64,000 nt of DNA from a bacterium (GCA_029580855.1 JAKPQH010000037.1:1-64000), one strand, 5' to 3'; positions 43,689 to 53,035 are shown, counted from the first letter of the stretch. The notes: generated from the sequence alone by a model not told the origin. A program made the numbers and translations.

Positions 43689-43777
43689 CTTCCGTGCGGG
43701 CGCCGCGCCGGGCCTCGTGTACATCGTCGACGGGCGCCACGGACCCTCGAGCGCAACACCGCCAAAGGAGGTGCACG

Positions 43778-45340
43778 ATGGGTATGCGACCGCTTGCCTG
43801 GTTGGTGCTTGTTCTGGCCGCCTTCTCGATCGGCGCCACCCCCGCCACGGCCGGGGAGGCCCCCACGCGCGGCGGGACTCTGCGCTTCGCCATGATCGAC
43901 ACCCCGCCGTCGCTCGACGCGCACGTCCTGACCGCCACCCTCAGCACCACCGTCAGCCAACACTTTCTCGAGACGCTCTTCGCCTTTACCGATCAGTACG
44001 AGCCCGTCCCCCACCTGGCCAAGAGTGCGGAGGTCCGGGACGGCGGCAAGCTCATCGCCATCCGATTGCGCGAAGGGGTGCTCTTCCACAACGGCAAAGA
44101 AATGACCTCCGACGACGTCGTCGCCTCCCTGATTCGCTGGGGCAAGTTCGGCGCGCGCGCGCCGAACCTGTTCCAACATGTGGAGCGCGTCGTGACCGAC
44201 GGCAAGTACGGCGTGCGGCTTTACCTGAAGAACCCCTTCGCCCCCTGGGCGACGATGCTGGCGTACGCCAACGGCGGACCGACCATCTACCCGAAAGAGG
44301 TCATGGACAACGCCACCAAGCAGCCCATCCCGCCGTCCGCGTACATCGGCACCGGGCCCTACCGCTTCGTGGAGTGGAAGGCCGGTCACGAGATCATCCT
44401 GGAGCGGTTCGACAAATACGTGACGCGCACCGACAAGAGCGACGGGTATGCCGGTGAGCGGGCGGCCTACTTCGACAAGCTCGTTTTCGTGCCCGTGGCC
44501 GATCCCGGCACCCGCCTGAACGGCCTCAAGGCCGGCGAGTACGACTACGCCGAGTACATCCCCGGCGACCTCTTCGAAGGCCTGGAAAAAGACTCGTCGG
44601 TCTCCATCATGATTCGCAAGGCGGCCGGGTTCGGCGAGCTCTTCTTCAACCAGAAGGAAGGCATGATGACGAACCAGAAGCTGCGCCAGGCGATGTTGGC
44701 CGCCAGCAACATGGAGCCGGTCCTCAGCGCCTCGGTGGGCCCCAAGCAGCTCTGGTCCCTGAACGGAGCCCTGATGCCGCCGGGCACCAAATGGTTCTCG
44801 AAGGTCGGGATCGAGCCCTACAGCCAGGGCAACGCCGCCAAAGCCCGGGCGCTGGCCAAGGAGGCCGGGTACCGGGGCGAGCCGATCCGCTACATGGTGA
44901 CCACATCGTACGCGGATCACTACAGCGCCAGCGTCGTACTGGTGAAGCAGCTCAAGGATGCCGGCTTCAACATCGACATGCAGATCTACGACTGGGCCAC
45001 CCTGGTGTCGCGGCGGGCACAGCCGGGGCTCTGGGACGTGTATTACACCACCCACGGGTTCGTCCCGGACCCGATTCTCTTCACCTTCATGAACCCCACC
45101 TATCCGGGCTGGTGGGACTCGCCGGCCAAGCAACAGTACACCGCGGAGTTCACCGCCGCGCCGGATTCCGCCAAGCGGCTTGCGACCCTGGAGAAGCTGC
45201 AGGCCCTCTTCTATCAAGAGGTGCCGCTGCTGCGCACGGGGGACACCTTTACCTACGACATTTACAGCCCCCGGCTCCGCGGGATCGCGCCCTCGACCAC
45301 GCTCAACTTCCCCAGCTTCTGGAACGTCTGGAGAAAGTAG
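43778..45340 (+). CDS. Peptide/nickel-type ABC transporter substrate-binding protein
   Basis: Periplasmic receptor of the SBP_bac_5 (DppA/OppA) family, 520 aa. A signal peptide ends near ATPATAG-EAPTRGGTLRFAMIDTPPSLDAH. Family segments include EPVPHLAKSAEVRDGGKLIAIRLREGVLFHNGKEMTSDDVVASL and ANGGPTIYPKEVM...YIGTGPYRFVEWKAG. A perfect AAAGGAGGTG stands 5 nt upstream of the ATG, which fixes the start; the frame from 43694 is too long. The two permeases follow after a hairpin at 45350-45382. Ligand unknown; the neighbouring MlrC-like peptidase suggests an oligopeptide. Confidence 0.94.
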   Translation: MGMRPLAWLVLVLAAFSIGATPATAGEAPTRGGTLRFAMIDTPPSLDAHVLTATLSTTVSQHFLETLFAFTDQYEPVPHLAKSAEVRDGGKLIAIRLREGVLFHNGKEMTSDDVVASLIRWGKFGARAPNLFQHVERVVTDGKYGVRLYLKNPFAPWATMLAYANGGPTIYPKEVMDNATKQPIPPSAYIGTGPYRFVEWKAGHEIILERFDKYVTRTDKSDGYAGERAAYFDKLVFVPVADPGTRLNGLKAGEYDYAEYIPGDLFEGLEKDSSVSIMIRKAAGFGELFFNQKEGMMTNQKLRQAMLAASNMEPVLSASVGPKQLWSLNGALMPPGTKWFSKVGIEPYSQGNAAKARALAKEAGYRGEPIRYMVTTSYADHYSASVVLVKQLKDAGFNIDMQIYDWATLVSRRAQPGLWDVYYTTHGFVPDPILFTFMNPTYPGWWDSPAKQQYTAEFTAAPDSAKRLATLEKLQALFYQEVPLLRTGDTFTYDIYSPRLRGIAPSTTLNFPSFWNVWRK

Positions 45341-45349
45341 GTCAACCGA

Positions 45350-45382
45350 CCCGCCGGGCCCGGAGGCACCGGGCCCGGCGGG
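45350..45382. other. Perfect 14-bp hairpin between binding-protein and permease genes
   Basis: CCCGCCGGGCCCGG (45350-45363) and its exact complement (45369-45382) around a 5-nt loop, starting 10 bp after the stop codon. There is no U-run after it, so it is more likely an mRNA stabiliser or attenuator that lowers permease expression relative to the binding protein than a full terminator. Confidence 0.7.
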
Positions 45383-45478
45383 CTGTGCAAACGCCAGGGC
45401 GAAGTCGCCGGCGACACCCGGCCCCGCGGGATCGGGCGCCCCGCGGCACGCCTGGCCCTGTGGCCCGGGAACGTCGTC

Positions 45479-46426
45479 ATGTGCCGGTACCTCCTGCAGA
45501 GTCTCGCCAGCACGGTTCCGACCTTCCTGCTCGCGGCCGTACTGGTTTTCTCCCTGATGCATCTGATGCCCGGCGACCCCGCCGGCGTGATGCTGGGCGA
45601 TACCGCCACGCCGGAAGAGGTGCAGGCCCTGCGGGTGACCATGGGTTTTGACAAACCCATCTACGTGCAGTTCTACCGCTGGTTCACGGGCGTGCTGCGG
45701 GGAGACTTCGGGCAGTCGATCTTTTTCCATAAGCCGGTTTTGCAGGTCATCCGGGATCGGGCCGAGGTCAGCCTGTTCATCGCGGTCCTGTCCATGGCCC
45801 TGATCCTGGTCACCGGGATCCCCATCGGCGTGATCTCCGCGGTGTGGTACAACAGTTATACCGACCAGGCCTGCTCGGGGGGCTCGATGCTGGCGGCGTC
45901 CATGCCGACCTTCTGGCTGGGACTGAACCTGATGCTGATCTTTTCCGTGATGCTGGGGTGGCTGCCCAGTTCGGGCTTTCCCTCCATCGTGGAGAGCGGG
46001 AACCTGCGGGATCTTCGCTATCTCGTCCTGCCCTGCGTCACGCTGGCCGCGCCCAACTCGGCCCTGATCATCCGTCTGACCCGCGCCAGCATGCTGGACG
46101 TGCTCAAGGAAGGCTACGTGACCACCGCGCGGGCCAAGGGGCTGTCCGAGGTGGTGGTGACGATGAAGCACGCCTTCCGTAACTCCCTGATCAGCGTCAT
46201 CGCCGTCGTCGGCTTCACCTTCGTCGGCCTGGCATCGGGTACGGTGATCACGGAGACGGTCTTCTCGCTGCCGGGGATCGGCCGCCTGGTTGTGGAATCG
46301 GTGCTGCGACGGGACTATCCGGTGATCCAGGGGATCATCCTGGTCATCGCCGTGGCCTACATGCTGGTCAACCTGGCCATCGATTTCTGTTACACGTTCC
46401 TGGATCCGCGGATCCGGATCGCCTGA
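45479..46426 (+). CDS. Peptide-type ABC transporter permease, DppB type
   Basis: 315 aa, six membrane helices. The N-terminal CRYLLQSLASTVPTFLLAAVLVFSLMHLMPGDPA is a DppB signature. The ATPase-contact loop is LRYLVLPCVTLAAPNSALIIRLTRASMLDVLKEGYVTTARAKGLSE, followed by AFRNSLISVIAVVGFTFVGLASGTVITETVFSLPGIGRLVVES. All consistent with a functional permease. It is separated from the binding-protein gene by 138 bp and pairs with the DppC-type permease 16 bp downstream. No DppD or DppF ATPase is present in the window. Confidence 0.94.
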   Translation: MCRYLLQSLASTVPTFLLAAVLVFSLMHLMPGDPAGVMLGDTATPEEVQALRVTMGFDKPIYVQFYRWFTGVLRGDFGQSIFFHKPVLQVIRDRAEVSLFIAVLSMALILVTGIPIGVISAVWYNSYTDQACSGGSMLAASMPTFWLGLNLMLIFSVMLGWLPSSGFPSIVESGNLRDLRYLVLPCVTLAAPNSALIIRLTRASMLDVLKEGYVTTARAKGLSEVVVTMKHAFRNSLISVIAVVGFTFVGLASGTVITETVFSLPGIGRLVVESVLRRDYPVIQGIILVIAVAYMLVNLAIDFCYTFLDPRIRIA

Positions 46427-46442
46427 GGCGGGACGCGACCCC

Positions 46443-47285
46443 ATGCGGATCTTTCTGCGGTCGCTGGTCAAGCGGAAAATCGCCCTGACGGGAGCGGGCG
46501 TGGTCGGCCTGATCCTGGTGATGGCGCTGTTCTCCCCGTTCATCGCCACCCACGACCCCATGGGTCTGGACCCCGGTGTGCGCCTGCAAGGGCCCAGCGC
46601 CGCGCACTGGTTCGGGACGGATCACTTCGGCCGCGACCTCTTCAGCCGCATCGTCTATGGCGCCCGCTTGACCCTCATCGGCGGCATGGGGGTCGTCGTC
46701 TATTCGGTGGTCTTCGGGGTGGCGGTCGGGGTGCTGTCCGGGTATTACCGACGATTCGGGTTCGTGGCCATGCGCCTGGTGGATGTCGTGATGTCCTTTC
46801 CGGCGCTCCTGCTCGCCCTGGCGTTTCTCGCCATCCTGGGCCCCGGTCTGGCCAACGTCATCATCGCCGTGGGGATCAATTTCCTCACGCGGACCGCCCG
46901 CATCATCTTCGGGCTCACCTTGAAGCTCAAAGAGGAGGTGTTCATCGAGGCCGTCCGGTCCATCGGCGCCGGCGCTCCGCGCATTCTCCTGCGCCACATC
47001 CTTCCCAATCTGATGTCGCCCCTCATCGTGCAGGCCACGTTCACCTTCGCCTTTTCGCTGCTCCAGATCGCCTCTCTGGACTTCCTCGGCGTGGGGGTTC
47101 CCCCGCAAATTCCCAGCTGGGGCAATATGATCAGCGAGGGGCGGATCTACATCACGCGGGCGCCGGGCGTGCTGCTCTTCCCGGGGACTTTCATCGTCCT
47201 CACGGTCCTCGCCTTCAATCTTGTGGGTGACGTGCTGCGCGACAACCTGGACCCGCGTTTCCGCGAGCAGTTCGGCGGCCGCTGA
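46443..47285 (+). CDS. Peptide-type ABC transporter permease, DppC type
   Basis: 280 aa. SLVKRKIALTGAGVVGLILVMALFSPFIATHDPMGLDP is the DppC N-terminus, GTDHFGRDLFSRIVYGARLTL the next conserved stretch, and EEVFIEAVRSIGAGAPRILLRHILPNLMSPLIVQATF the EAA loop for ATPase contact. The C-terminus has FLGVGVPPQIPSWGNMISEG and LNLVGDVLRDNLDPRFR-type ending. Its last 71 bp overlap the 3' end of the EamA gene on the opposite strand. Confidence 0.94.
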   Translation: MRIFLRSLVKRKIALTGAGVVGLILVMALFSPFIATHDPMGLDPGVRLQGPSAAHWFGTDHFGRDLFSRIVYGARLTLIGGMGVVVYSVVFGVAVGVLSGYYRRFGFVAMRLVDVVMSFPALLLALAFLAILGPGLANVIIAVGINFLTRTARIIFGLTLKLKEEVFIEAVRSIGAGAPRILLRHILPNLMSPLIVQATFTFAFSLLQIASLDFLGVGVPPQIPSWGNMISEGRIYITRAPGVLLFPGTFIVLTVLAFNLVGDVLRDNLDPRFREQFGGR

Positions 47286-48177
47286 GCGCCGAAGCCTGCC
47301 GGCCGCGTCCCGGCCGGCGCCTCGCCTTGCCCAGCACGAGCCACACGCTGAGTAGAATCACGCCAAGCCCGGCCAGGACGCCGAGGTTCACCGGCTCCCC
47401 AAGAAACATCGCGGCCCAGAGGATGCCGAAGACCGGGATCAGGAAGGTCACCGTGGAGGTCTTGGTCGGTCCGGCGCTGGCGATCAGCCGGAAGTAGATG
47501 CAATACGCGAGCACCGTGCATGGCACCGCCAAGGCCAGGACCGAGAGGCCGATGGGCCAGGTGAGGGGAGCCTGGGGCGGGACGACAAAGATCAGGGGCG
47601 TCAGCAAAACGGCGCCGCCGCACACCTGCCCGACCGCCGCTTGGAGCGGCGAAAGGTCCGCAAACCGCCTGCGAGCGTACACGGCGGTCAGCGCATAGGA
47701 CAACGCCGCCAGAAGCGCCTGCGCGGTGGCGAGCAGGACCGTGGGGGTGACCGGCAAAGGGCTCCACCCGACCAGGGCCGACACGCCGACAATCCCCAGG
47801 CCCGCACCCGCCATCTTCCGCAGACCGAGCGGCTCTCGCAGCCAGAGCGTCGAGACGACGACGGTGAAGAGGGGCACGGTGGCATTCAGAATGGCGGCGA
47901 TGGACGCGTTCAGATGGATCACGGCGTTGGCGATGAGGACAAAGGGGACGGCGTTCCCGATGGCCCCGATTACAAGAAACCGGCGCCAACAGGCCCGGAA
48001 GTCCGGCGCCTGTCCGATGCTCCGGGCCAGCGCGGCCAGCAGGCCGCCGGCGACAACGAGCCGGATGGCCATCAGGGCGATGGGGCCGAGCGCCGGGCCG
48101 GCGACGCGGATGAAGAGGTACGATGCGCCCCAGAGGGCCGACAGGAGAATCAAGAGGATGAGGTCGAGCGAGGGCAT
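47215..48177 (-). CDS. EamA/DMT-superfamily permease
   Basis: 320 aa with ten membrane helices in two EamA repeats: LILLILLSALWGASYLFIRVAGPALGP at the start, NAVIHLNASIAAILNATVPLFTVVVSTLWLREPL at the first repeat end, and FLIPVFGILWAAMFLGEPVNLGVLAGLGVIL near the end. Substrate unknown. The last 40 residues (RRRPGRGRQASALSGRR...) are a basic non-membrane tail; part of it is encoded over the opposite-strand DppC gene (71-bp convergent overlap), so the native stop may have been lost. Confidence 0.88.
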   Translation of the reverse strand: MPSLDLILLILLSALWGASYLFIRVAGPALGPIALMAIRLVVAGGLLAALARSIGQAPDFRACWRRFLVIGAIGNAVPFVLIANAVIHLNASIAAILNATVPLFTVVVSTLWLREPLGLRKMAGAGLGIVGVSALVGWSPLPVTPTVLLATAQALLAALSYALTAVYARRRFADLSPLQAAVGQVCGGAVLLTPLIFVVPPQAPLTWPIGLSVLALAVPCTVLAYCIYFRLIASAGPTKTSTVTFLIPVFGILWAAMFLGEPVNLGVLAGLGVILLSVWLVLGKARRRPGRGRQASALSGRRTARGNAGPGCRAARHPQD

Positions 48178-48696
48178 GGGATCTTGTGGCTCTGTCCGTG
48201 ATGGAGCGCTGTCTTACGCGGGATCCCCCAAAGCCGATCCGCGGCCGGGAAGCACGCGCAATCGGGGCTCCGTTTGTCTGGCGATCTTGCGCTCCAACCG
48301 GGGGATGGGTTTCTGCCGGATGAAACACAGGCGAAGCTCTCGGGCGCGGTAGAACCGCCGAACCTCCCGCGCGACAGCGACGACGGTGAAAGAGCGCCTG
48401 CCGTTCGACGAGTCCGGACGAGCCGAGCCGCCGGGGGCCGAGGCTCGCCGTCGTCGGATGCGGGAGGAGCGCCTCACCGGCGGTCGGCGCACGCTCGTCG
48501 GAGAGCTGCCGGAGCGAGTCGCGGCGGTGTGCCGCAAAGGCGGGACCGGCGTCGTTCCCCCGTGGTCGCCACTCCCGCGGCGTGACGGCATCGGGGAGCA
48601 TGCTTGGCCTCCAAGATCCGCAGGACGGTCGAGCAACCTCATACTATACGACCGTGGGCCAATCAGCAACCGCGCATTGCCTGCGCCGGTTCCGCC

Positions 48697-48725
48697 TTGA
48701 CACAAAAGGCGGTTCCGCGTAGCTT
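48697..48725 (+). promoter_or_regulatory. Possible promoter; 48178-48907 otherwise without a recognised gene
   Basis: TTGACA, 17 nt, TAGCTT, about 180 nt upstream of the small Cys/His-rich gene. I recognise no gene between the EamA start and 48907. Confidence 0.35.
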
Positions 48726-48907
48726 CCCGAAAGCCGCCCGCGGCGCCGCGGGCGGCGACACCGTGCCTGACGGCACCGCTGATCCCGCCGAAGGGGCGCT
48801 CGTCCTGTGGCGGGGTTCGATCTTCCCCGGACGATCTGCGCGGCGAGCGAAGGCACGCATCCAGCCGAACGCCCGGTCTCGGCGACCGTTCGAGCGGGGA
48901 GGACAGG

Positions 48908-49102
48908 ATGGCGAATCCAGAGGTTGGCGTTTTCCAGAAGGCGCTCGCGGCCATCTGCAGCCGCTGCCCCATCTGCAACCACGCCCGGGCGCACCCCGAA
49001 TCCTGGCTCGGCCGCGTGCTGCACCATCCGCTGCACGCCGACCACTGTCCTTTGTGGAAGGCGGAGCGCGCCGCCGCCGAACGCGGCGCCGAATCGAGGT
49101 GA
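48908..49102 (+). CDS. Small Cys/His-rich protein, probable metal binding
   Basis: 64 residues with an ATG preceded by GGGGAGGACAGG. The core is C-S-R-C-P-I-C-N-H (17-25) followed by H-H-P-L-H-A-D-H-C-P-L-W-K (39-51). That gives four cysteines and five histidines in a compact pattern suited to binding zinc or iron. The CPxC...HxxHxxHCPxWK arrangement reminds me of small conserved hypothetical proteins in uncultured bacteria, but I know no function. It is too short to show a clear fold. No gene partner is evident: the flanks are an empty stretch and a HAD hydrolase 850 bp downstream. Confidence 0.65.
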   Translation: MANPEVGVFQKALAAICSRCPICNHARAHPESWLGRVLHHPLHADHCPLWKAERAAAERGAESR

Positions 49103-49952
49103 GACTCTCGTATGCAGTTCAGATCGTCCGTCTCGGGTGCTCGCTTCTCGTCGCAGTGGATGCGGCGAAGACCCCCGGCGGCCATGCCGGGGCCGCGGGA
49201 GGGCCCGGCCGGCGAGAGTCGGGGCGTCGCGCGCGGCGTCTCCGGGGAGACCCCAGAGGCGTCGTGGATTCGGCACGCGGTCGGAGCGCCCCATCGTGTA
49301 TGCCGGGCAGCCACGTGCCCGGCGAGGTCGGCGTCCTCCGGGCGCGTGGATGGAGGGCGTCGTCGCCAAAAGCGGGGTGAACCTCGCTGGTCCCAGGACG
49401 GGAGGTTGGGGAGAACCGGGTGTCCAGCGTGAGGCGGAATCCGCAAGAGTCGCGGGGACGCCCCAGGCCGCAGTCGATGGGACTGCCCCCGACGGCTTCG
49501 GGTCGCCGGATGGGGCAAGCTGATGACCTTGACGGCAGGCGGGTGGCCAGTGCTTTGCTCGGCCCGTTTAGCGCGGAAGATGGTGACCCCATGGGATGGG
49601 CTCTCAAGCTCCCGGAGGGGAGCGGAGCGGGCCGCCCGCGGGGTACGGCGGGAACGGTGGTCTTTTCCCGCCTCTCGCCCTCCCCGAGAAACACGCGGGC
49701 GAGCCATCGGCTTCGCGCCGTCCGCGGATCGGAGCAGTCCCACGGATGTCGGAGTGGGGCAATGGGCAGCCGGTCCGCGCATCCGCAGAGCCGATCCTCA
49801 AAACCCCGCGCGGCACCGGCCCGCGTTCGCCGGAAATCGCCGCCGCGGATATTCCACGCGCGTATCCTTCTCGGACGAAACCCCCGGACTGGAACGACCG
49901 TTTCCTACACCATTTCACCCGCGCGTACGCGCGCCGGAAAAGGGGCACAGGG
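49103..49952. other. Intergenic, no gene recognised
   Basis: About 850 bp between the small Cys/His-rich gene and the HAD gene. Open frames exist on both strands, but they are Arg/Gly/Pro-rich, lack recognisable motifs and look like by-products of high GC. Confidence 0.5.
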
Positions 49953-50690
49953 ATGCTGAGGGCGGTGACGTTCGATCTCTGGCAGACGTTGATCCTCGAT
50001 CGACCGGAGGGGCTGCGCCAGGCGCGGGCCGGTCGCGTGCAGGGCATGCACGACGTCCTGGTTCGCCGCGGCCATGCGCTTTCCGTGGACGAGGTGGAGC
50101 GGGCCTACGACGCCGTGGGTGAGCACCTGGAGACGCTCTGGAAGACGCAGCGCGATATCGGCACGCGCGGTCAAGTGCGGCTTCTGCTAGGAGTCCTAGG
50201 TCTGGATGGGGTACTGGCGCGGGACGAGCCGGTCATGGCGGCCCTCGAGGAGGCGTATGGCCTCCCCATTCTGTCGGCGCTCCCCGTGGCCAACGCGGGG
50301 GCTGCGGAGGTCCTGGAGACCCTGTCGGCACGAGGTCTGGTGCTCGCCCTGATCTGCAACACCGGACGGACGCCGGGGAGCCTGCTGCGGATCGTCCTGG
50401 AGCGGTTGGGCCTGGGGCGTTTTCTGTCCGTCTTGACCTTCTCGGACGAGCTCGGTCTGCGCAAGCCGCACGCGGAGATCTTTCTGCGGACGCTGGCCGC
50501 CTTGGGCGTGCCGGCCGCCGAGGCGGCCCATGTCGGCGACGATGTCACCACGGATGTGGCAGGCGCCCGCGCGGCCGGGATGCGGGCCATCCACCTGTGT
50601 CATCCGGACGGCGCCAGCCGCCGGTCGGACGGCGCGGAAGCCATCGCCTCGCTCGCCGCCTTGCCCGCCGCGCTCTTCGCGGCGCGCTGA
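49953..50690 (+). CDS. HAD-superfamily hydrolase
   Basis: 245 aa from the ATG at 49953 (AGGGG upstream), where the family N-terminus begins. Motif I is VTFDLWQTLI: the nucleophile Asp8 is present but the second Asp of DxD is Trp, as in a subset of HAD proteins. Motif II is ALICNTGRTPG, motif III has the lysine in SDELGLRKPHAEIF, and motif IV is AAHVGDDVTTDVAGARAAGM. The alpha-helical cap lies between motifs I and II. Substrate unknown; phosphatase or dehalogenase activity is possible. It is 200 bp upstream of the RodZ-like gene, which has its own promoter. Confidence 0.9.
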   Translation: MLRAVTFDLWQTLILDRPEGLRQARAGRVQGMHDVLVRRGHALSVDEVERAYDAVGEHLETLWKTQRDIGTRGQVRLLLGVLGLDGVLARDEPVMAALEEAYGLPILSALPVANAGAAEVLETLSARGLVLALICNTGRTPGSLLRIVLERLGLGRFLSVLTFSDELGLRKPHAEIFLRTLAALGVPAAEAAHVGDDVTTDVAGARAAGMRAIHLCHPDGASRRSDGAEAIASLAALPAALFAAR

Positions 50691-50784
50691 AAGCGATCGC
50701 ACGCGGCCTCGCGCCGCCCTCCGTCCGGACAGCCCGGACGAATGACGAACCCCTGCGGGCGCGGCCCCTTGCCCACCAAACCGC

Positions 50785-50813
50785 TTGTCAGCGTTGGACC
50801 CGTATGCTAGGGT
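50785..50813 (+). promoter_or_regulatory. Promoter for the RodZ-like gene and signalling block
   Basis: TTGTCA, 17 nt, TAGGGT, about 75 nt upstream of the ATG at 50890. The kinase and activator genes follow within 100 bp of each other and may be read from here. Confidence 0.5.
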
Positions 50814-50889
50814 GAATTCGGTTCGGCCCCACGGACGTTTTCGGCTGCGCGGCCGGACCGCGGAACGGGGACCGAGGGGCCCCGCCCAC

Positions 50890-51789
50890 ATGGACTCGTC
50901 GCTGACCATCGGTGAGACTCTCCGCCGGCGTCGGGAAGAGCGGGCGCTGACCCCGGAGCAGGCCGCCTTCAAGAGCAAGGTGCCGCTGCGCTTTGTGCAG
51001 ATCCTGGAGTCAGACGATTACCGGCTTCTTCCAGATGTCCTGTACCTTGTTCCCCTGCTCCGCGAATACGCCCGCTTTCTCGAGTTGGACGCCGTCGCCC
51101 TGGACGCCGAGTTTCAGCGTGGGATGTATCGGCCGCCTCGACCTGCACCGGCGCCGGCGCCCGCGCCGCGGGCGGCGGTGACGATTCCCTGGACGCAGGT
51201 GTTGTGGACCGCAGCGGCGATCCTGGTGGTCACGCCGCTGGTCCTGATTGCGCTTTCCCTGGCCTCAAAACGGTCCACCGAGCAGACGGTTTCCATCCGG
51301 CCGAGCGGGCCGAAGACGGAGTGGCCGCGGTCGCCCGGCGGCGCCGGCGTCGACGTGGCGGTGCAGGGGCCGGAAACCGTTGCCCCCGCGGCATTGGCGG
51401 TCCCCGCGGCCCCGCCTGAGACGGCGACACTCCCGGTCGTGGAGTCGCGCGCCGCATCGGCGCCGCTTCCACGGGACGCCGCCGCCCCCGGCGTCGCCGC
51501 CGGTCACGTCCTCATCGCCCGCGCCGAAGAGGCGACCTGGATGTCGGTGCGGGCGGACCAGAAAGACCCGCGGGAGGTTCTTCTGCAACCGGGGCAAGTG
51601 GCGCGCTTCGAGGCGCAGACCGCCTTCCGGCTTATCGTGGGCAATGCGGGCGGAGTGACGCTGTCGCTCGACGGGACGCCTCTTCCCCCGCTGGGTTGCT
51701 CGGGAGAGGTTGTTCGAGACCTCGTCCTCCCTCCGGCTCGTCGCGATCCCCCCGCTTCGGGGGCCGCACTCGCCGTCCCCGCGCGATAA
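50890..51789 (+). CDS. RodZ-like protein: HTH, membrane helix, C-terminal DUF4115
   Basis: 299 aa. Residues 1-80 form an HTH_25 domain (TIGETLRRRREERALTPEQAAFKSKVPLRFVQILESDDYRLLPDVLYLVPLLREYARFLELD). One membrane helix follows near 100-122 (VLWTAAAILVVTPLVLIALSLAS), then an Ala/Pro-rich linker and a C-terminal beta domain (HVLIARAEEATWMSVRADQKDPREVLLQPGQVARFEAQTAFRLIVGNAGGVTLSLDG), the DUF4115/RodZ periplasmic part. RodZ links the MreB cytoskeleton to cell-wall synthesis. The ATG at 50890 is taken because the HTH begins there. Confidence 0.9.
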   Translation: MDSSLTIGETLRRRREERALTPEQAAFKSKVPLRFVQILESDDYRLLPDVLYLVPLLREYARFLELDAVALDAEFQRGMYRPPRPAPAPAPAPRAAVTIPWTQVLWTAAAILVVTPLVLIALSLASKRSTEQTVSIRPSGPKTEWPRSPGGAGVDVAVQGPETVAPAALAVPAAPPETATLPVVESRAASAPLPRDAAAPGVAAGHVLIARAEEATWMSVRADQKDPREVLLQPGQVARFEAQTAFRLIVGNAGGVTLSLDGTPLPPLGCSGEVVRDLVLPPARRDPPASGAALAVPAR

Positions 51790-51875
51790 GAACAGCCGAT
51801 CGCCCCTTAGTGGCGGGGTTGGGGCACCCCGGCAGGGTCGGCGCCGGCGGCGACCGGTGCGCGGGGAGGCGGGGT

Positions 51876-53035
51876 GTGGAGACGTCGTTGGACAAATCGA
51901 ACGGCTGGCGTCGCTGGTCTCGACCAGCGATCCTGGTGCTGACGGTGGTGGGGGTGACGGTAGGCCACATGATTGTGCCCGTCACCCGTCAGGTCCCTCA
52001 TGACCTCTTTGTGAGGCTCTACTATCTCCCGATCGCCCTCGGTGGCGCGTGGTTCGGCCTCTGGGGCGGTCTGGGAACCGCGGGACTGATCATTCTCGTC
52101 TACCTGCCGCACATCGTGCTCGTCGAGCATGGACCCTTGACGTTCGGCTATCTCTTGGAGATCCCTGTCTTCCTGGGGGTCGGGCTGCTTACCGGCCTGA
52201 TCGTCGATCGGCAGGCGCAGTACCGGCGCGGCCTTGAAGGGCAAGCCGAGACGCTGGCGCGATCGCATCGTGAGCTGCAGGAGCAGACGCGCCTCCTGCT
52301 GGAGAAAGAGGCCCAGCTGCACCGGGCGGACCGGCTCTCCGCCCTCGGCCAGCTGTCCGCGGGCCTGGCGCACGAGATCCGGAACCCTCTGGGCGCCATC
52401 AAGGGGGCCGTCGAGATCCTGGAGGAGGATTACCCTGCCGGTCACCCCAAAGCCGAGTTCTACGCCATCATTCTGAAGGAAGTCAAACGGCTGAACGACG
52501 TCGTGACCAACTTTCTGAACTTCGCGCGGCCCGTGAGCATGCGCTTTGTTCCGGTTGACGTGCGCGAGGTCCTGGCGAGTTTGGAGGGTCTGGTGTCCGG
52601 CGAAGCCCGCGCCCACCGCGTTCGGATCTTCACGCGCTTCCATGGCGGGCCGTCCCTCGTCATGGCGGACGAGGCGTTGCTCAAACAGGCCTTTCTGAAT
52701 ATCATGTTGAACGCGCTGGAGGCCATGCCCGCAGGCGGCGACCTGGCCATCTCGACCCGCGTCGCGGATCCGAAGACGGTCGGGGTCATGGGCTCCGACG
52801 GCCGGGAGGAGTGGCTGGAGGTCGTCTTCGACGACACGGGCACGGGTATCCCGGAGGAGTACCAGGGGCGCGTGTTCGATCCCTTCTTCACGACGAAGAA
52901 GGACGGCACCGGGCTCGGGCTGGCCATCACGTACCGCATCATCGAAAACCACCGGGGCATCATTCGGGTCACCAGTCAACCGGGCAAGGGCACCACCTTC
53001 GTCATCACCCTCCCGGTGGAGGAAAGCGGCGAGCG

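Noticed and set aside
43613-46561. A 982-codon open frame on the minus strand
   Set aside because: It is antisense to the peptide-type binding protein and the DppB gene. The His/Gly/Asp-rich sequence has no recognisable domain.
48214-49782. A 522-codon minus-strand frame over the gap at 48.2-49.8 kb
   Set aside because: It overlaps the small Cys/His-rich gene and is Arg/Pro/Ser-rich throughout without motifs.
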